From assembly GCA_963665865.2 (NCBI GenBank), contig CAXXWF010000001.1, forward strand, positions 3,286,001 through 3,350,000: 64,000 bases of DNA, read 5' to 3'. The notes beneath the pieces were generated by a model. The model did no database searches. It was not told where the DNA came from and saw only the letters and a list, made by a program, of their open reading frames with translations. Position 1 is the first letter of the stretch, and every line of letters begins with the position of its first letter. This DNA is from PHAA01 sp963665865. GTDB lineage: Bacteria > Bacillota > Syntrophomonadia > Syntrophomonadales > Syntrophomonadaceae. The position numbers were made by a program, and so were the translations under genes. Shown piece after piece: positions 59,765-64,000 of this stretch.

Positions 59765-61103
59765 ATAATTTCATCGATTCCTGATATTTTAAATTAGTAC
59801 CGCTTTTCGATAATCTCCCGCTAGAATATGTTGACAAACATAGTGCCGCCAGTGCCAGTGCATTCCAAAACAACCTTTCGCTGTATATAACTTCACCAAT
59901 GCCATTAATGACTGCGGCAAGTATTAGCATAAGAGGAATAATAAGTATTTGCCTTTCACCAACCATAGAGATGGTTTCTTTAATGATCCTCCAATAAAAA
60001 CTCATATAAGTTATTAACCCTACAATGCCCAACTGAGCCCATGCGCTGATAATAAAATTATGAGAAGAACCTGGGTTGCTAATGAATTGAGATAAAGCAA
60101 TTGTTTCATTGACTGCCCCTTGTCCAACACCAAAAAACAGATGCATGGGAATAATGTATTGTAATTCTGCAACAATACGCGGCCATCGTCCCGTTCCTCC
60201 AGATGAAACTATTTGCCCAATGTTCATTCTGTAAGCCAACATTGGGTTAATTTCGATAACTGAGTAAAAAACAAACATTGCTGCGGCGCCTAAAACAGAC
60301 ATGCCAAAAAACCTTTTTGTAATTTTCTTTTGTACAGATGAAGATATGAGAACTGCTAACACAAAACCTAATATCAGGCCAATCAAAGCTGATCGCGATC
60401 CGCTCAATAACACTAAATATGCATTAACCAGTCCCGCAAATAAACAAACCATTTTCACTAAGTTTTTTTTAGTAACATATATGTATGCGAGGCAAAACGC
60501 TGACATTTGTGCCATCATCATCGCAAACCGGTTTGCATTAACGTCTTCTGCAATAGTTACACGTCCGTAATCAAGTAAAGCCGGATTTAATACAAATGTT
60601 ATTGAATAATATAAAGTTGTGACCAATACCGCAATCAAAATGGCTCGGAATAATTGAACTAATTGATCGCTATCTAATGACAAGTTGGAGATAGCTATCA
60701 ATACCAATATGTTAAGTCCCATAATAAACAGTGCATCGATATTATTATCATAAGCTAACAAAAATGATATAACAGTGGCAATCATAATGAATAGACAATG
60801 AACAAGCCATTTCTTTTGTAGTATTTTTCCTCGTCTGATGAGTCTAAACACAACACCAGCTATAATGGCAAGCGCCAGCAATCTTGTAAAGCTAATGCCT
60901 TGTGCCGATGCGAAGTAGTTGCTAGAAAGAGACGCTATAAAATAAGGAGGAATTAAAAACTCTGGTAAAAATAATCCAATTGGCAAAAATAAATAAGGCA
61001 ACAGTGTTAGATAAGGATTTGTGGAATTGGCCGACAAAAGCAATATTAGAGTCGCTAATGCTATTATATATATGGATCTGCTTCTGAGCACCTTTTTTTT
61101 CAT
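59751..61103 (-). CDS. O-antigen ligase/polymerase-like (Wzy) membrane protein
   Basis: The protein of about 450 residues starts at ATG 61103 (GAAAGGA upstream; the TTG at 61118 is a longer frame). It has about twelve membrane helices and a periplasm-type loop at about 315-350 with GGTGRWPRIVAELQYI and FGVGQGAVNE, and SNPGSSHNFIISAWAQLG, the motif set of O-antigen ligase/Wzy_C family proteins. It should polymerise lipid-linked repeat units outside the membrane. It shares an operon with the flippase and the glycosyltransferase. It has low sequence similarity to any single member. Confidence 0.85.
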   Translation of the reverse strand: MKKKVLRSRSIYIIALATLILLLSANSTNPYLTLLPYLFLPIGLFLPEFLIPPYFIASLSSNYFASAQGISFTRLLALAIIAGVVFRLIRRGKILQKKWLVHCLFIMIATVISFLLAYDNNIDALFIMGLNILVLIAISNLSLDSDQLVQLFRAILIAVLVTTLYYSITFVLNPALLDYGRVTIAEDVNANRFAMMMAQMSAFCLAYIYVTKKNLVKMVCLFAGLVNAYLVLLSGSRSALIGLILGFVLAVLISSSVQKKITKRFFGMSVLGAAAMFVFYSVIEINPMLAYRMNIGQIVSSGGTGRWPRIVAELQYIIPMHLFFGVGQGAVNETIALSQFISNPGSSHNFIISAWAQLGIVGLITYMSFYWRIIKETISMVGERQILIIPLMLILAAVINGIGEVIYSERLFWNALALAALCLSTYSSGRLSKSGTNLKYQESMKLYEQD

Positions 61104-61135
61104 ATCTAATCCTTTCAAAATGAAAGTAACCGAAT

Positions 61136-62368
61136 CTAGCCTACAACTTCCTGATAGACTTTCACATACTCCCTTGCCATAAGCTCAAGTGAAAACCTCT
61201 TTGAGTATTGTTTAATATATTCTTTATCCCAGTCCTTGGACAGCATTTCAATAATGCCATCAGCCATAGCCTGATTACTTCGCTCGGTTAATATTAGCAT
61301 CGCTTTTTCGTCATATAAATCTTCAATCGCATCCAAATCTGCAAAGGTGAGATTAGGTAACCCATAAACATAACCTTCAATAATGCTCAACCCAAAGCCC
61401 TCGGAAATACTTGCAAGAACGGTGTAATCTGCCTGCTGATAATATGAACTAATTTCCTCTCGGCTTATATTACCACACAGAATGAGATTCTTTTCTAATC
61501 CGAGTTGGCTAATTTCCCGTTCAAACTCGCCGCTTGTATCAGCCTTTCCCAAGAACAAAATACAGAGATGGTTTTGGTTTTCCAAGGGAAGCAGCGCGTA
61601 TGATCTGATTATTTTCAACTGGTTCTTATTTGCACTCAAATTGCCCACACACAGCATTATCCTTTTATTTTTGCTGATAGCATACTTTTGTCTGATATCC
61701 AATTCTCCACTTGACTTTGCGTTAACATCGGTGCCATTTGTGATAACAAAAATATTTTTTATTGCGCTTTTCACACTCAGATAACTCTTGACAACATTTA
61801 ATATACCAGTGCTAATTACTGTAAGCGGTACACTATTCTCATAAGCATATCGCAAAAAATCCTTTTCGTACTGCTTTTCACATAGCTCCATCCGCACACT
61901 GTCACTGAATGAGTTTAGTCCATGCAGTGTCACTAGATATTCTATTCCCAACCTCTCACAGCAATCGATATACGGCTTCGTTACAAACCCGATACCATGA
62001 ATATGAACTAAATCGTAATTTCCACGTTTTATAATATGCTCAACGTATCCTCCAGAGAGAAAATAATAAAACACCTTTACAGTCCTATTGCAGGATGGAC
62101 GGTAGTTTGAGATAAGCTGCATCATCCTTTTGAAATAATAAGGCTTTATATGCAACAAAATGTCTGTCCATGTCCGTTTGAGTATAGTGATACTATTATA
62201 TCTTCTGCCGTTGGTAATAGCTGACATAGTGACCAGGTCAACCTCTATGCCGGTTCTGGAAATATAGTCAGCAATATCTCTTACCATATGTCCCAAACCC
62301 GTAATATTCTTAGTAAATTTTTTGTCATCTAAAATTGTGATATGCGGTGTTAAAAACAAAACCTTCAT
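61136..62368 (-). CDS. Glycosyltransferase, GT-B fold (family 4)
   Basis: This 410-residue GT-B enzyme has an N-terminal domain (MKVLFLTPHITIL, GLGHMVRDIADYISRTG, YDLVHIHGIGFV) and a C-terminal Glycos_transf_1 domain (LCVGNLSANKNQLKIIRSYALL, ADYTVLASISEGFGLSIIEGYVYGLP with the E-x7-E motif). It is cytoplasmic. A GTAGGTGAAGC site precedes the ATG. It lies between the cytidylyltransferase and polymerase genes and adds a sugar to the lipid-linked repeat unit of the second locus. The donor is unknown. Confidence 0.88.
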   Translation of the reverse strand: MKVLFLTPHITILDDKKFTKNITGLGHMVRDIADYISRTGIEVDLVTMSAITNGRRYNSITILKRTWTDILLHIKPYYFKRMMQLISNYRPSCNRTVKVFYYFLSGGYVEHIIKRGNYDLVHIHGIGFVTKPYIDCCERLGIEYLVTLHGLNSFSDSVRMELCEKQYEKDFLRYAYENSVPLTVISTGILNVVKSYLSVKSAIKNIFVITNGTDVNAKSSGELDIRQKYAISKNKRIMLCVGNLSANKNQLKIIRSYALLPLENQNHLCILFLGKADTSGEFEREISQLGLEKNLILCGNISREEISSYYQQADYTVLASISEGFGLSIIEGYVYGLPNLTFADLDAIEDLYDEKAMLILTERSNQAMADGIIEMLSKDWDKEYIKQYSKRFSLELMAREYVKVYQEVVG

Positions 62369-62425
62369 GCTTCACCTACTTGTGCTATTATTTATGGGAA
62401 TTCTTCTTGTAAACATTAAGGTTGC

Positions 62426-63187
62426 CTATTTACAGAACTCTTTTATATTTTCTCTTACTTCTCGAAATTCAGGATACTTTTCGAATAGATAGCTGGCAAT
62501 AACTTGCATAAATTCAAAATCATTCTCATGGTCCAAATCCAAGACCGCCGTATCAAGCATCTTTATTACATCGCATTTTCCTTCAAAGATTGCTTTTCCA
62601 CTCATGAGAAACGATGGAGAATATGCATACAGTGATGCATTCATATCATATATTTCAGGAGCTTCTTGCCGTGCATTAAAATCTGAGGCAATTATTCTCT
62701 CATATCCATTTTCTGTTTTCATTACCATATTAAAATACGGGTTACGCCTTGAATCTGTCACCGAGAACACAACATTAGCGTTTGAAATCATTTTCTTTTC
62801 GATAAGATTGCTGACGTCTTGAACAGTCCTTAGCGGCGATGTTAAATCGAGGTCAACTACCATATCATACTCGACTTCTTTACGTTGCTGCATGATTTCC
62901 AGACAGTTCGATATAACTGATACTTTAGGCGTGTTATCAAGGCCAAGCACAGCGTCGCGATCAATTATGTCAATATCTAAGGACACTTGTTCTTTGAACA
63001 TTTTGATGAGGTTGTTACTGTCAGTGTTCAAGACCACCGCACAACACATATCAGGATTCCGCTCAATAAATAAATCTATAACCGAGATAGTATAGAAAGG
63101 CAGCGGAAAACCTAGAAACTCTATCATATTCTTGTTTTTTATTCCTTTTGAACCAGCTCTGCCGCAAATGGTAAACAGAATATTCAT
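62426..63187 (-). CDS. Acylneuraminate cytidylyltransferase family protein (NeuA-like)
   Basis: This 253-residue nucleotidyltransferase starts with ICGRAGSKGIKNKNMIEFLGFPL, the CTP-binding signature of NeuA/KdsB-like enzymes, and has VVDLDLTSPLRTVQDV and FSVTDSRRNPYFNM. It couples CMP to a nine-carbon or other acidic sugar. No sialic/legionaminic acid synthase is in the window, but the oxidoreductase gene just upstream (63192) and possibly more outside would be the rest of the pathway. A GAGGAGAG site precedes the ATG. It starts four bases after the oxidoreductase stop. Confidence 0.9.
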   Translation of the reverse strand: MNILFTICGRAGSKGIKNKNMIEFLGFPLPFYTISVIDLFIERNPDMCCAVVLNTDSNNLIKMFKEQVSLDIDIIDRDAVLGLDNTPKVSVISNCLEIMQQRKEVEYDMVVDLDLTSPLRTVQDVSNLIEKKMISNANVVFSVTDSRRNPYFNMVMKTENGYERIIASDFNARQEAPEIYDMNASLYAYSPSFLMSGKAIFEGKCDVIKMLDTAVLDLDHENDFEFMQVIASYLFEKYPEFREVRENIKEFCK

Positions 63188-63191
63188 AAGC

Positions 63192-64000
63192 TTATAACTC
63201 TCCTCTTGCTATCCTCAGAGTGTTAAGTGCAGTTGACAGATCATTATCATTAACCGCCTTACCTACTAGTATATCGAAAAAATGCACTATTTCTTGGCGC
63301 TGAAAGTCATTCCTCTGTTCTTGGAACGAAAGTACTTCGCCATTCTTAAGAAACCGTATTTCACTGTGAACCAAATCCCCCACAACCGTATCATCCGCCG
63401 TAAACAACTGTATTTCTCTGATAGACCGTCGTCCAAAGTAATCCAGATGAACCTCCGCTGCCATATTAGAGTACTCCGCTATATATAGGGAAAGGTCATC
63501 ACTGTCGATTTCCAAATTCGAATACTTTCCATTAATGTTAAACACCCGATTGGGATAGCCGAACAAAAAGCACAAATAATCCAACTCGTGTATCAGATCG
63601 ATAGAGACGCCACCACCCTCTTCCTTGTGGGCGCTATAAGTATTTCTATAGTCCTCGCTTTTTCTCCACTCTGGTAGATAACTTGAGCAGATGACTCTGG
63701 CGCAATAAACACTCTTTAAATCAATGTTGTTCTTGAGATATTGAATCACATTCGTGTATCGCAATGGGCAGGCGACATAGTATACACCGTCTCTTTTTAA
63801 TGCCAACGTATCCAAAGTAATATCAGTCCTGTCAAATACCGGCTTCTCAATGAACATATGCTTTGATTTGCCGACAAGCTTCTGTATTGTTTCAAAATGC
63901 AGATGGGTGGGATTTGTAACAAAAATCACGTCATAGTCAGCAGGTACAGCATCATAGGAGCAGTACACCTGGTTAACTATCTGCACGGTTTCATGATTTA
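63192..64000 (-). CDS. Gfo/Idh/MocA oxidoreductase, N-terminus outside window
   Basis: The frame is open to the right edge of the window, so the start and the Rossmann glycine motif are missing. The first visible methionine-like codon (GTG at 63986) is internal. The visible part has VIFVTNPTHLHFETI, HMFIEKPVFD (the conserved EKP), and the GGGVSIDLIHELDYLCFLFG segment with the conserved Asp/His pair of this family. It is located four bases before a NeuA-like cytidylyltransferase gene, so it probably takes part in making the sugar that is activated with CMP. The substrate is unknown. Confidence 0.87.
   Translation of the reverse strand, partial: NHETVQIVNQVYCSYDAVPADYDVIFVTNPTHLHFETIQKLVGKSKHMFIEKPVFDRTDITLDTLALKRDGVYYVACPLRYTNVIQYLKNNIDLKSVYCARVICSSYLPEWRKSEDYRNTYSAHKEEGGGVSIDLIHELDYLCFLFGYPNRVFNINGKYSNLEIDSDDLSLYIAEYSNMAAEVHLDYFGRRSIREIQLFTADDTVVGDLVHSEIRFLKNGEVLSFQEQRNDFQRQEIVHFFDILVGKAVNDNDLSTALNTLRIARGEL

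Overview
The window looks like a chromosomal segment of a Gram-positive, spore-former-type Bacillota (class Clostridia in the broad sense, e.g. Syntrophomonas/Desulfotomaculum-like; species not assignable from sequence alone). The clues are SipW-type signal peptidases with TasA/camelysin-like substrates, SLH-domain surface proteins, copper-amine-oxidase-like wall domains, a DUF1659/DUF2922 pair, a VanZ-like protein and strong AGGAGG-type ribosome binding sites. No tRNA, rRNA or CRISPR array was seen.

Layout. (1) 1-14256, minus strand: an exopolysaccharide/O-antigen-like operon. It starts with a polyprenyl-phosphate sugar transferase and runs through gmd and fcl (GDP-L-fucose), two glycosyltransferases, a full WbpA/B/E/D-type set for UDP-2,3-diacetamido-2,3-dideoxy-glucuronate, a polysaccharide-deacetylase-like protein, an LpxD-like acyltransferase, a flippase and a truncated asparagine synthetase. 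(2) 14598-16174: an ECF sigma factor and its membrane anti-sigma factor, with a candidate autoregulated promoter. (3) 16271-21808, minus: a secreted SLH subtilase and a wall amidase. (4) 22162-27020: galE, DUF1659/DUF2922, a possible ComK-like protein, VanZ and a CNNM/CorC transporter, separated by palindromic repeats. (5) 27153-27654: a c-di-GMP-I riboswitch with a terminator that also contains the Shine-Dalgarno of a small orphan gene.

(6) 27681-36595, minus: a probable eight-gene matrix operon. It has two SipW-type signal peptidases, at least four secreted or anchored proteins with SipW-type N-termini, a carboxypeptidase-regulatory/TasA-like membrane protein and a large GLUG-repeat protein with a frameshifted C-terminus. 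Upstream (36849-41598) lie a receiver-like protein that has lost its phospho-acceptor, a SARP-type response regulator and a large hybrid kinase with two different kinase modules. The inference is a signal-controlled extracellular-matrix or fibre system. (7) 41634-50381: a MITE-like element, a NYN/OST-HTH protein, YdcF, an SLH-transglutaminase, an AlbA/Schlafen-type regulator, an inactive-looking trypsin-like protein, a cyclophilin and a propeller protein.

(8) 50483-55950: an insertion-sequence graveyard. An IS66 element (51672-54487, 8-bp target duplication) sits inside an IS3-family element (51186-55382, probable 3-bp duplication), which itself lies in an older decayed IS3 transposase that also carries a piece of IS21 istB. 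(9) 55954-64000, minus: a second polysaccharide locus with an F420-dehydrogenase-beta-like protein, pyruvyl transferase, flippase, Wzy/ligase-like polymerase, glycosyltransferase, acylneuraminate-type cytidylyltransferase and a truncated Gfo/Idh/MocA oxidoreductase.

At least ten intergenic copies of two short palindromic repeat families (AATAACTCGGGGTC-type and GAGGCAC...ACCGTCCCC-type) are scattered between genes, one of them forming the 3' end of galE.
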